NCBI GenBank assembly: GCA_949752795.1
Contig: OX457061.1
Coordinates: forward strand, 125,684,530 to 125,748,529
Direction of reading: 5' to 3'
Length of the DNA: 64,000 bases
Source: Hyperoodon ampullatus
Lineage: Eukaryota; Chordata; Mammalia; Artiodactyla; Ziphiidae
The position numbers and the translations under genes were made by a program. The notes beneath the pieces are model-generated. The model ran no database searches, had not been told where the DNA came from, and saw nothing but the letters and a program-made list of their open reading frames with translations. Of the stretch, positions 51,962-62,821 are shown piece by piece (the first letter of the stretch is position 1; every line of letters begins with the position of its first letter).

Positions 51962-52094
51962 TTTGTTTTGTTTCGTTTTGTTTTCTTGGCCAGGCCGTAC
52001 GCGGGATTTTCGTTCCCCAGCCAGGGATCAAACCCGTGCCCCCCTGCAGTGGAAGCTCGGAGTCCTAACCACTGGACCGCCAGGGAAGTCCCGA
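51962..52094 (-). mobile_element. Short tRNA-derived SINE
   Basis: (GTTTT)n tail, 'ggccaggccgtacgcgggat', 'cccagccagggatcaaaccc', reversed head 'ggaccgccagggaagtccc'. Flanked by AGATCAGTTG at about 51945 and 52094. Confidence 0.88.
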
Positions 52095-52125
52095 GATCAG
52101 TTGCATTAGTTTTAAAAGGTGCATT

Positions 52126-52336
52126 GGGGCTTCCCTGGTGGCGCAGTGGTTGAGAGTCCACCTGCCGATGCAGGGAATGCGGGTTCGTGCCCTGGTCTGG
52201 GAAGATCCCACATGCCGCGGAGCGGCTGGGCCCATGAGCCATGGCTGCTGAGCCTGCGCGTCCGGAGCCTGTGCTCCGCAACGGGAGAGGCCACAACAGT
52301 GAGAGGCCCGCGTACCGCAAAATAAATAAATAAAAA
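52126..52336 (+). mobile_element. CHR SINE (short subfamily)
   Basis: Full-length, tail (AAAT)n. Perfect duplication TTAAAAGGTGCATT at 52112-52125 and 52337-52350. Inserted about 30 bp from the preceding SINE, in opposite orientation. Confidence 0.95.
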
Positions 52337-52944
52337 TTAAAAGGTGCATTATATTTCATTCCAGTAAAGCCCTTGCTTTGTTTCTTTTCACTTCCTACTC
52401 ATTTCTGTTCCACTTCCCTCTATCCTTAGGCAGCCCTTCCGGTGTCTTTAATATCTCTGTCTATGTCTGCAAAATAGCCATCATTGTTTTGTATACATGT
52501 ATTTTTAAAGGTGTACCTGTTGTATCATATCTCATTCAGTTTTACTTTTCCCCTAAGGACTGTTTCTGATCCATCCGCTTTGCTGTCTGTACATCTGTTG
52601 TTTCTAGCTCCGACCTAATAGTCCATGGGATTCCTCCCAGTCTACACTCACCTTTAGTGCATCGTGCACCCTTGTTAATGTACTCTGAATAATGTCACAT
52701 TAGAGTTGTTTCTCCGAGCAGGTTGTAATTTACTATAGAGCGGAGGCCCCAGTCTGCTTATGTCAAGATACTGAGGAAGGCTGCGTCTGTGGTAGTACTG
52801 CCTTGGCACAATTCATCAGCTGATTGATAACGTCATACAGATGGGGACTTTGAGGGTCTTGGCAGCAACTTGGAGATATGGTAGGATGAGAGCTTGAGTT
52901 AAAAGTACTCTCAAGTAGGGTAGTGTAGTATTCCTCAAGCTTTC

Positions 52945-53170
52945 CTTACCTCATGTTCCACAATTAAGCCTACTAGGCAGAGCACAGAACTTGGAGTGAG
53001 AAGACTTGGGTTTGAGTGCTTGTCCTATTTATCAGCTTGGTAATTATGTTTACAAGTTACTTAACTGCTTTGTGACTTTACATCCTTATTCGGTAGTAGG
53101 GATATTCCTACCAGGTAGCCGATGGTACTGTTGTGGTGAAGGTCAGATAGTAATGTTTGTTTGTGTACAA
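52945..53170 (+). repeat. MIR fragment
   Basis: 'agaagacttgggtttgagtg', 'acaagttacttaactgcttt' and 'gatattcctaccaggtag' follow the MIR consensus. Confidence 0.65.
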
Positions 53171-53320
53171 GGTGCTATTTTTTTATTACAGTTTTATCTG
53201 ATATATTCCATTGCTTGTGCTTATTTTTATTCTTTTGTCTCTTTTGGACTTTAAAATGCTTGCTGTTAAATTCCATAACATTATACTGTAAAGTACATTG
53301 ATAATCTATGGATTTAGTTT

Positions 53321-53671
53321 AGTTTTGTTTTTTTAATTTATTTATTTATTTATTTATTTTTGGTCTTTGTTGCTGCGCGCGTGCTTTCTCTAGTTGCGGC
53401 GAGCGGGGGCTCCTCTTCGTTGTGGTGCGCAGGCTTCTCATTGCTGTGGCTTCTCTTGTTGCAGAGCACAGGCTCTAGGTGCGTGGGCTTCAGTAGTTGT
53501 GGCATGTGGGCTCAGTAGTTGTGGCTCGCCGGCTCTAGAGCACAGGCTCAGTAGTGGTGGTGCACGGGCTTAGTTGCTCCACGGCATGTGGGATCTTCCC
53601 AGACCAGGGCTCGAACCTGTGTCCCTTGCATTGGCAGGTGGATTCTTAACCACTGCGCCACCAGGGAAGCC
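53321..53671 (-). mobile_element. CHR SINE (long subfamily), reverse orientation
   Basis: (TTTA)n tail, 'ctctagttgcggcgagcggg', reversed head 'ccaccagggaagc'. Duplication CTATGGATTTRGTTT at 53306-53320 and 53672-53686. Confidence 0.95.
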
Positions 53672-53686
53672 CTATGGATTTGGTTT

Positions 53687-55620
53687 TTCTGTTAGATAAA
53701 TAAATATTCTTAGTACGTAATGATATATATATATGTGTGTGTGTTTGTACATATATTTTTCTTGTAATCCTAGAAATTACGGAGATTTACTCTAGTTTTT
53801 TCGTCCATTCTGAGATTATTCCATATAAACAATAAAAATTTGGCAAGTCTTTCTTTTAAGTTAATAGCATTTTTTCCTACCCTTCAAAATGACAAGTTTT
53901 GTTAGCCTACTTAAAATGGTAATTATTTACACAGAAACAGCCTGCTACTCTCTGGGCTTTGAAGCAGGAAAACAGAGGTCAGAGGCCATTTTTGCTGTAG
54001 GCTGTAGGTTGAAATCAGTCTGAGATGGTTTTGTTCCATCTCTAGAATGGAAGTGGGAGCAGAGACGTGTGAGACAAGGAAATTCTCCAGCCGCTCAAGC
54101 CATTCTCTTCAGTGATACTTCCTTGTTTGCATCTTTACTAGAAAAAAACCTCGTCAAGTTAGGAAGCAAGTTGACTAAGTCTGTGACTTTTAATCAGTAG
54201 TAAACAGTGATATGAAGTAAGTACATTCTGCTGAACAATCCTTGGATGGCCTTTCCCTACGTAGATATTAAAAAGATGTGCCACTGACTATTTTTGGCTT
54301 ATTTCTAAGTGTTGGATAAATTTTCTGATAGTCTCGTCTCCTGATAATTTCCAAATGTTTGTTCTTTTAAAAGAAAGTCTGGTCTCGTAGGGTTGGCCCT
54401 AATATTTAGGTGCAGTCAGTGTTAATTAGGCATATAGACTTCCTTGAGTTTGCTCTGAAAATCCAGAGCCTTATAGAAATGAGCAACTATGCGGGTACTA
54501 AGGCCACAGAATTGATTTCTGTCTAGAAGTTTTCATAAGGAATCTTAGATTGGATTTTTTAAAATATTATTTGTTCTTCTATCCCAAGGCCAGGAAACCA
54601 AGCCCAGTACATTTTCCACCAAATTTCACCTGCAGTACATATAAATTTGGGTGATTTTCTTTCTTCTTGAGAGCTTTCAGATTTGCCAAGGTTTTTGGCT
54701 ACTACTAAATGACCTTGCCACCTGTGATGCTGAGACCTTGTAAGTCAGGCACTAGGCCAGTTCCCTGGTGGCACAATGTAGGAATTGGCTCTGTGTGTAT
54801 TTGTTGGCAGCAGGCTTGTCATAACTGGTTGAATGAAAATCATCCTCACATAAGACAGTCCAGGTATGCCTTTGGTTGCACAATTGATTTGTGTAGTTAT
54901 ATTCTGGTAAAAAGGAGTGTACATTCTTATTGAAACAATGAAAATTACAATATTCCTGAAAAGTAAATCTCAGTGAAACTATTTCTAAATTCTGAACCGG
55001 TCAGTGAGAAGCAGATAATCATTTTAAGATGTTATATTTCAGTATAGAAAAGCATAATTTGCTAAGTTGAGGGTAAAGATAGCTTAAGAAGAGAAAGAAG
55101 AGGACTTCATATGTTCATTAAGTATAGAAGGATGGAACATTAAAAATATATGTATAATACCAGTTGTCTTCCAAACAAATAAACACAATTAAATTTCATT
55201 TAATTCAGTTCATTCAGTCCTAGTAATTCTTATCATGCTGGGTTTTGGGTGAGTCTGCTTTTATGATGTATATCAGCTTCTGGACTGAAAAAGCCTTAGG
55301 AATATTGGCTCAGTCCATTGTTCAATGTCAGCAGTGTCAGCTCAGAAGCCTGTACTCAAGGGTGTGTTTTCTGAGGTGTCGGTAGTTCAGTGTTCCTAGT
55401 ACAGTCCTTTCCAGGAGACTTCTGGTCATCAAGAAGCAAAGGCCTGTTTGATAATGAGACTGAAAGGCTGTAGTTAATTTTGTATAGTAACCAATAATAG
55501 AATACAGTTCTCCATAGGGGTATTTGTTATGGGCTTGATGAATATTTTCCCTAAGAGTAAAAATGGACAGCAAAGTCATTGACAAATCTCTGGGACCTGC
55601 CATAAAGCATGCACTTTCTG
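53687..55620. other. Unassigned NEK1 intron sequence
   Basis: No kinase exon or named repeat recognised. A (TA)n(TG)n microsatellite lies at 53723-53745. Confidence 0.5.
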
Positions 55621-55639
55621 AAATATTTATATTAATATA

Positions 55640-55847
55640 TATATATTTTTTGCTGTATGCGGGCCTCTCACTGTTGTGGCCTCTCCTGTTGCGGAGCACA
55701 GGCTCCGGATGCACAGGCCCAGCGGCCATGGCTCACGGACCTAGCCGCTCCACGACATGTGGGAGGGATCTTCCTGGACCGGGGCATGAACCTGCGTCAC
55801 CTTCATCAGCAGGCGGACTCTCAACCACTGCGCCACCAGGGAAGCCC
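55640..55847 (-). mobile_element. CHR SINE (short subfamily), reverse orientation
   Basis: 'gctgtatgcgggcctctcac' to reversed head 'ccaccagggaagccc'. Carries a small insertion ('gggag') in the 'gtgggatcttcc' segment. Target duplication not clear. Confidence 0.9.
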
Positions 55848-56727
55848 CACCATGGTGACTTTTTAATTTCCCTCAGATCCGTGGTTGCTTTGAATGCCTT
55901 AAGTTTTTAACGTCTGGCTCCCCAAAGGTGAAAAAAGAGAAATGTAGCAGGGGGAAAAAGAGCTTCTGGCCCTTTAAATCCTCTGGAAGTTCCTTCAGCC
56001 AGAAGGAGAGAGGCTTGCAACAAAGTGGGGTGGAACAATAACAATGGCTGCCCCCCTCTTTCACCCCAGATCTGAAGTAGCCATCAACAATGAGAGCACA
56101 GATACCTGATACATGGAGGACAGGGACCTGTTTGCCCACCCTGGTTCCCACAAGGTGCATGCAAGCTGCTTCTGGGATGCATGCACAGCTGGATGTCTCA
56201 GTGCTGGGACGTGGGGGATGAGTAGCCCCTGCTACCTAACTAAGAGGTGAAATTGACTGAAATTAACCACAATTTACTATCCAAGCCTTCCCCTGGAAGT
56301 TGCAAAGATTCAAGAGATTCCAGAGACCCAAAATAGTTACATCAGATAGATTCTGCCACTGTATTGTTGTACAGGTAGGGAGACAGATTCCTAGTGTTTC
56401 CTACTCTACTATCTTCCCAGAATCTTCTCCATCTGTATTTATTTTAAAATACTTTATCTCTTTGATTAAATAGGTAACCAAATATTACTTTTCAGGTACC
56501 CAAAACCACCTCTTAATCAAGTGACCAAATCTCTGACAACTCTGTAATCTTTCCTTCCCAAGATTAGATCCTAAATTTAGAAAAAATAAAATAAAAATTC
56601 TAGGCTACCTCTCACCATATGTATTAGTTAGCTCAACATTTTTATAAGAACTGCATGGGAAGACTTAGCAAATCAACAAAGATGCTCAGCATTTTCTAGG
56701 TTAAGTTTGTATACATAAAATATTATT
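55848..56727. other. Unassigned NEK1 intron sequence
   Basis: No exon or element recognised. The open frame at 55873-56160 (-) has no known homology. Confidence 0.45.
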
Positions 56728-56748
56728 GGGCTTCCCTGGTGGTGCAGT
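56728..56748 (+). repeat. Orphan 21-bp CHR SINE head
   Basis: Only the first 21 bp of a CHR SINE (gggcttccctggtggtgca plus gt) are present; L1 ORF1 sequence follows directly. The remainder and tail are absent. Confidence 0.7.
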
Positions 56749-57944
56749 ATATCTGATGGCAGATATACTAGACAAAGGGTTGAAAACAACTGCCTTAAAG
56801 GGGCTCAAAGCTAAAAGAAGACATGGAGAAAGTCAAAAAAACTATACGAACAAAACAGAAATATCAATAAGGAGATAGAAAAATCTAAAAAGAAACTAAA
56901 AAAGAAAGTCCGGAGCTGGAAAATACAATAACTAAAATGAAAAATTCATTAGAGAGATTCAAAGGCAGATTTGAACCTTTCCTGAAGAAGAAGACTCAGT
57001 GAAATAGAAGCTAGGACAGTGGAAATTATTGAGTCTGAGTAACAGAAAGATAAAAGATTCAAGAAAAATGAACAGAGCTTAAGGGACCTGTGGGACATTG
57101 TCACACAGACCAACATGTGCATCTTGGGAAGGAGAAGAGGGAGAGAGGGATGGACAGCGAATTTGAAGAGTTAATGGCTGAAAACCTCCCAAATTTGATG
57201 AAAGACATGTATATAAACATCCAAGAAACTCAGTGAACTCCAAGTAGGATGAAGTCAAGGAGACCCACACCCAGACACACTATAACCTAACTGTTGAAAG
57301 CCAGAGAGTCTTGAAATCAGCAAGAGGGAAGTGGCTCATCACATACAAGGAATCGTCAGTAAGATTTCCAGCAGATTTCTCAGTGGAAACTTTACAGGCC
57401 AGAAAACACTGGGCTGATATATTCAAAGTGCTAAAAGAAAAAAAGCTATCAACCAGGAATCATATATCTGGCAAAATTGTCGTTCAGAAATGAGAGACAT
57501 TTCCAGATAAAAGCTGAAGCTATTTGTTACTACTACAGTTGCACCGAAAGAAGTGCTAAATGGAGTCTTGCAGATTGAAGGGAAGGGACACTAGACAGTG
57601 GCTTGAAGCCATGTGGAGAAATGGAAAGCTCAGTAAAGGTAAATACACGGGCAGTTATAAAAGCTAGAATTGTTACAGCACTGGTTTGTGACTCCCCTTT
57701 TTCTACATGATTTGAGACTAATAAATTTTTTGAAAAGCAATTACTAGTCTAAAAGCTGGTATTATTGTAACTGGTTTGTAACTCCCCATTTTGTTTTTCT
57801 ACATAATTTAAGAGACTAATGCACTTTAAGAAAATTATTAATTTTACGTTTTGAAACATACAAACAATGATGTCATTGTACAAAGATGTAATTTGGTGAC
57901 ATCAGCAACTGAAAGAAGTAGGACAGAGATGTAAAGGAGCAGAG

Positions 57945-58300
57945 GTTTTTTTTTTTTTTTAATTTATTTATTTATTTTTGGCTGCATTGGGTCTTCATTG
58001 CTGCACGTGGGCTCTCTCTAGTTGTGGCGGGGGGGGGCTACTCTTCCTTGCAGTGTGCGGGCTTCTCATTGCAGTGGCTTCTCTTGTTTCGGAGCACGGG
58101 CTCTAGGCACGCGGGCTTCAGTAGTTGTAGCACGCAGACTGAGTAGTTGTGGCTCGAGGGCTCTAGAGCGCAGATTCAGTAGTTGTGGCGCACGGGCTTA
58201 GTTGCTTCGTAGCATGTGAGATCTTCCCAGACCACGGCTCGAACCCGTGTCCCCTGCATTGGCAGGCAGATTCTTAACCACTGTGCCACCAGGGAAGCCC
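57945..58300 (-). mobile_element. CHR SINE (long subfamily) nested in L1
   Basis: Poly-T/(TTTA)n tail, reversed head 'ccaccagggaagccc'. Perfect duplication AGGAGCAGAG at 57935-57944 and 58301-58310. Confidence 0.95.
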
Positions 58301-58720
58301 AGGAGCAGAGTTTTTACATGTTATTGGAGTTAAGCTGGTACAAGTCCAAATTGGAGTATTGTAATTTTATGGTATCGAAAGTAATCCCCTTGTTAACACA
58401 GAGAAAATAGGTATACACTTTTTGGGTTGACTAAAAAGTGCCTTCAGTTTTTAAGTAAAAATAAAAGACCCATTTTTCATTTTCACCAAGAACTTTATTG
58501 AATAACGTATACACCCTTTTGTTCCACTACCTTCTGCCATTTTTCAGGCAACTTCATAATTCCATCTTCCCAAAACTTTTTATCTTTTTGAGCAAAGAAC
58601 TGTTCCAGGTGCCTTTTACAGTCTTCCAGGGAATTGAAATTTTTTCATTAAGAGAATTTTGTAAAGACCAAAATAAATGGAAATCCGCAGGTACAATGTC
58701 TGGTGAATACAGCGAATGAA

Positions 58721-59545
58721 TCAGAACTTCCCAGCCAAGCTGTACAGTTTTTGCCTGGTCATCAAAGAAACATGTAGTCTTGCGTTATCCTGATGGAAGA
58801 TTATACGTTTTCTCTTGACTAATTCTGGACTCCTTTCGTCAAGTGCTGCTTTCAGTTGGTCTAAGTGAGAGCAGGACTTGTTGGAATTAATCGTTTGTTT
58901 TTTTTGGAAGGAGCTCATAATAGAGGACTCCCTTCCAATCCCACCATATACACAATATCACCTTCTTTGGATGAAGAGCCTTTGGTGTGGTTGGTGGTGG
59001 TTTATTTCGTTTGCCCCACTATCTCTTCTGTTCCACATTATTGTACAGTATCCTCTTTTCATTGCCTGTCACAATTTGTTTTAAAAAACGGAATGTTTTC
59101 ATTACGTTTAAGTAGTGGAGAATCGCCTGCGGAAATACAGTTAAGAAGGTTTTTTCGCTTAACTTACGTGGAACCCAAACATCAAAGCGTTTCACATAAC
59201 CAAGCTGGTGCAAATGATTTTCAGCACTTGATTTGAATATTCTCAGTATGTCAGCTACCTCCCACGTGGTGTAATGTTCATTGTTCTCAATTAACGTCTT
59301 GATTTGATCGCTGTCAACTTCATATGGTCTACCCGACAGTGGAGCATCGTCCAGCGAGAAATCTCCATCATGAAACTGTGCAAACTGCTTTTGACATGTC
59401 ACAGCACCTTCTCCATACACTGCACAAATGTATTTTTGCATTTCGGTTGTGTTTTTACCTTCCTGAAATAATAAAACATAATATGCCGAAAATGTTGCTT
59501 TTTCTCTTCCATCTTCAATATTAAAATGGCTACACAAAAATTCAC
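58721..59545 (-). pseudogene. mariner transposase pseudogene
   Basis: Cut-and-paste transposase of the Tc1/mariner superfamily (helix-turn-helix DNA binding, D,D(34)D catalysis). The 5' frame runs from about 59545 to 59019 on the - strand and shows the HTH half ('...AQFHDGDFSLDDAPLSGRP') and the first catalytic motif, here VTGNEK instead of the usual VTGDEK, so the first catalytic Asp is replaced by Asn. After a frameshift the second catalytic block HQDNARLH is at 58918-58721, ending at a stop; the final block follows in another frame. Broken and catalytically dead. Confidence 0.82.
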
Positions 59546-59554
59546 TTTTCATGT

Positions 59555-59914
59555 CTTTTTTAATTTTTATTTTTATTATTATTTTTTTGGCTGCGTTGGC
59601 TCTTGGGTCTTCGTTGCTGCGCACGGGCTTTCTCTAGTTGTGGTGAGCAGGGGTCTACTCTTTGTTGTGGTGCTCAGGCTTCTCATTGCAATGGCTTCTC
59701 GTTGCAGAGCATGGGGTCTAGGTGCACAGACTTCAGTAGTTGCAGCATGCGGGCTCAGTAGTTGTGGCTCATGGGCTCTAGAGCGCAAGCTCAGTAGTTG
59801 TGGTGCGCGGGCTTAGTTGCTCCAAGGTGTGTGGGATCTTCCCAGACGAGAGATCGAACCCGTGTCCCCTGCATTGCAGGCGGATTCTTAACCACTGCGC
59901 CACCAGGGAAGTCC
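59555..59914 (-). mobile_element. CHR SINE (long subfamily) inserted in mariner
   Basis: Reversed head 'ccaccagggaagtccc', A/T-rich tail on the left. Flanks 'catgtctttttt' and 'tgatgtgttttttt' are the likely diverged duplication. Confidence 0.93.
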
Positions 59915-60073
59915 CTGATGTGTTTTTTTAAATGCATGCTGATATGACAGCTGTCACATACAATCTAACAGAATTGTTTCAAATGAAGTTAGACAGCTAA
60001 GTGCTACTAGAGCCATCTTATGGAAAAAAACGAACGAACCTTTTGGCCAACCCAATATATAAAATTAAATGAG

Positions 60074-60399
60074 AGGGGCTTTCCTGGTGGCACCATGGTT
60101 AAGAATCTGCCAGCTGTGCAGGGGACATGGGTTCAAGCCCTGGAAGATCCCACATGCTGCGTAGCACCTAAGCCCGTGTGCCACAACTACTGAGCCTGTT
60201 CTCTAGAGCCCGCAAACCACAACTACTGAAGCCCGCGTGCCTAGAGCCCCGTGCTCTGGAACAAGAGAAGCCGCCGCAATGAGAAGCCTGTGCACCGCAA
60301 TGAAGAGTAACTCCTGCTTGCCACAACTAGAGAAAGCCGGTGCACAGCAACGAAGACCCAACACAGCCAAAGATAAATCAATAAATTTTTTTTAAAAAG
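60074..60399 (+). mobile_element. CHR SINE (long subfamily) nested in L1
   Basis: Head 'ggggctttcctggtggcacc', body 'ccacaactactgaagcc', tail AAATTTTTTTTAAA. Flanked by TAAATGAG at about 60066 and 60402. Confidence 0.92.
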
Positions 60400-60920
60400 T
60401 AAATGAGCGATGAATGTAAATGTTTCACAACACAAAAATCAACTAAGCACAAAGAAGACAGTAATGCAGGAAATAGGGACAAAAGAACCACAGGGCATAT
60501 AGAAAACAAATAGCAAAGTGACAGAAGTAACTCTCCATATCAGTCATCCTTATAAAAGGAAGGGAATTCTGACATATGCTACAGTGGATTGACCATGAGA
60601 ACATTATGTTCAGTGAAATAAGCCAGTCACAAAAAACTGAATACTGTATGATTCCATGTGTATGACATACTTAAGAGTACTCGAAATCATAGAGACAGAA
60701 AGTAGAACAGTGATGTCTAGGGACGAGGGAAAGAGGGGAGTGGGGAGAACTGTTTAACATTTAATGTTCCAGTTTTACAAGATGAAGAGTTGTACAGGTG
60801 GTGATAGTTGTACAACAGTATGAATGTACTTAATACCACTGAAGTATGCACTTAAAAATGGTTAAGGTGGTAAATTTTGTGTTCTGTGTATTTTACTACA
60901 ATTAAAAATTTTTTTAAATA

Positions 60921-61814
60921 TACATGAAGGTAATACAATTATAAGGATCCTTAGCACTCTCATAGGTGAGGAACCTTTCTTCAAAAACAGAAATGATAAA
61001 GTCAGTAGATAGCATAGAAAACTATTCTGGTGGACCTGGGATATCTGCTTTCTGGGCAAATTACATGGAAGTTAAATAGTAAGTAAGGTCTTATAACCTC
61101 TTACATGCGCTCTAAGATCAATTTACGGTTCTATTAGAGAGAAAGCCAAGTTCTGTTTTTCCACTAATATAATATTTGGCAGTAAAAGTTTCTCAAAAAA
61201 TTTTTTACAATGAATAAACATGTGAAAACAGCATACTTTAGTAAATTTTAACACATTTTGTTGCACAAAGCAACCTGAGTTTTGGAGCAGAGAAGGTGGA
61301 TTGTGGAATTGTTTTAGTGCTCTAAGGCAGTCTATAGTAATGGAAATAACACGTACACATAAAGCTGTAATTCAGACAAGTGTATGGTAATTACCATGTG
61401 TTTAGTTGGGCTGGCTCAGCATTTTATACCATTGGAATTTGGCAAATAGGGTCAAATAGGGACATTCTCTTTTGAGCAAGAGAATGCCATTATCCCAACA
61501 TTGTTTTGTAAATATTAATGTGAGCTAATGCGTACAAGGAAGTGCAGAGGAGGAGTGGTTAGAAGCGGGCCTGTAATTTAATGGCCTTCCCTCCCCTCCA
61601 GCCCTGATGGAACACAGGCTGAACTAGGCGTACAGAGGGAGCACAGACTTGTGCTGTGCCCTCTTCCTCCTCCTCAGAACTTCCCTCCAGAACCTCGTCT
61701 TCTGTCAGGTTTTGCTTTCTCGCCTCCAGGCTGAGTTGGCTGTTGTCCTCTGTGCTGTCAACACTCAGAGCATCACCTCTGCTCTACGTACTCATCTCCC
61801 TCCTGGTCTCTGAT
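60921..61814. other. Unassigned NEK1 intron sequence
   Basis: No exon or repeat recognised with confidence. Confidence 0.45.
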
Positions 61815-62015
61815 GTGGGTCAGCAAACTTGGCCCACGTCTTTGTTTGTAAATAAAGTTTTATTTAAACAGTTCATGCTTATTTGTTTGCATATAATCTC
61901 TGGCTGCATTTATACTACAGTGGCAAATTTGACTTGGGACAGAGACCATAGGGTCTGCAAAACCTAAAATATTTACCCTCTGGCCCTTTACAGAATAAAT
62001 TTGCTGACTCCTGGT
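61815..62015 (-). mobile_element. hAT-type MER DNA transposon remnant
   Basis: Inverted termini 'gggtcagcaaactt' (61817) and 'aatttgctgactcctg' (61999). Internal 'taaataaagttttatttaaa' and 'ctggccctttacag' match a common non-autonomous mammalian element, read in reverse. Confidence 0.75.
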
Positions 62016-62500
62016 CTGTGAGCTCTTTTATTAACTTTTTTGGCCAATGCCAGCCCATATCAGGTACATTGTTGGTGCTGAATACATTTTTGTCAAATTA
62101 TAAAGGAGTACAGGTATGGGAAATATGGTAATGAAAAACATTAATCTGTAAAACAAGGCATTGGTGGTTTCTAGCATGTGTCCCAGGCGCTCCAGATAGA
62201 CTGTATAACAATAAGACTCAGCTGAGCTGAATTTTCATTTTCTTTTTATACTTTTCCTGACCCCTCCCTGCTGGAGTTAATTGCTTTCTCAGTGCACATT
62301 GCTGTTATAAGACTTGTGCATTTTATTAGGTATTTGTCTAAAAGTGTATTTCTACCACTGTATGAACGAACTCAGAACTATATTTAATTTTTCTACATAC
62401 AGCACCTTATGTGAATATGGAAAGGAACTTAAAATTTGTGTAGTCCTCAGTAAATATCTACCGAACTGAACCAAGAGGGTTGTTTTTTAAAAAAAAGATG
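62016..62500. other. Unassigned NEK1 intron sequence
   Basis: No exon or element recognised. Confidence 0.45.
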
Positions 62501-62690
62501 GGCTTCCCTGGTGGCACAGTGGTTAAGAGTCTGCCTGCCCAGGGGACACGGGTTCGTGCCCTGGTCCGGGAAGATCCCACATGCCGCGGAGCGGCTAGGC
62601 CCGTGAGCCATGACCGCTGTGCCTGTGCATCCGGAGCCTGTTGCTCCGCAACGAGAGAGGCCACAACAGTGAGAGCCCCGCCTACCGCCA
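62501..62690 (+). mobile_element. CHR SINE (short subfamily) with small deletion
   Basis: Head 'gggcttccctggtggcaca'. The 'caatg' before 'caggggac' is missing, shortening it by a few bases. Tail 'aaaaaaagaaaaggaaaagg'. Confidence 0.93.
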
Positions 62691-62821
62691 AAAAAAGAAA
62701 AGGAAAAGGGGGGAGTGAGGGTTGTTCTCCCCACTCCGCTCTTTCCCTCGTCCCTAGACATCACTATTCTATTTTTTAATTTAAAAAAATTAATTTAAAA
62801 ATTAATTTTAGGTTACATTCT

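Larger units (their letters stand above)
58422..60055 (-). mobile_element. mariner DNA transposon copy, inactive
   Basis: Inverted ends: 'ttgggttgactaaaaagtgc' on the left, 'ttttggccaacccaa' on the right, right flank starting TA. The transposase lies on the - strand in broken pieces. A CHR SINE (59555-59914) splits the 5' part. Resembles the mariner families of artiodactyl/cetacean genomes. Confidence 0.85.
56750..60920 (+). mobile_element. Old L1 (L1MA/MB-type) remnant, + strand, host of a nested mosaic
   Basis: ORF1 text from 56752 ('ctgatggcagatatactaga', 'gctggaaaatacaataacta', 'aacctcccaaatttgatgaa') to about 57600. Further L1 text lies between inserts (57600-57934, 58311-58420, 60400-60500). 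The 3' part 'gtacttaataccactgaagt' ... 'actacaattaaaaattttt' ends near 60920. Interrupted by two SINEs and a mariner. Confidence 0.78.
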
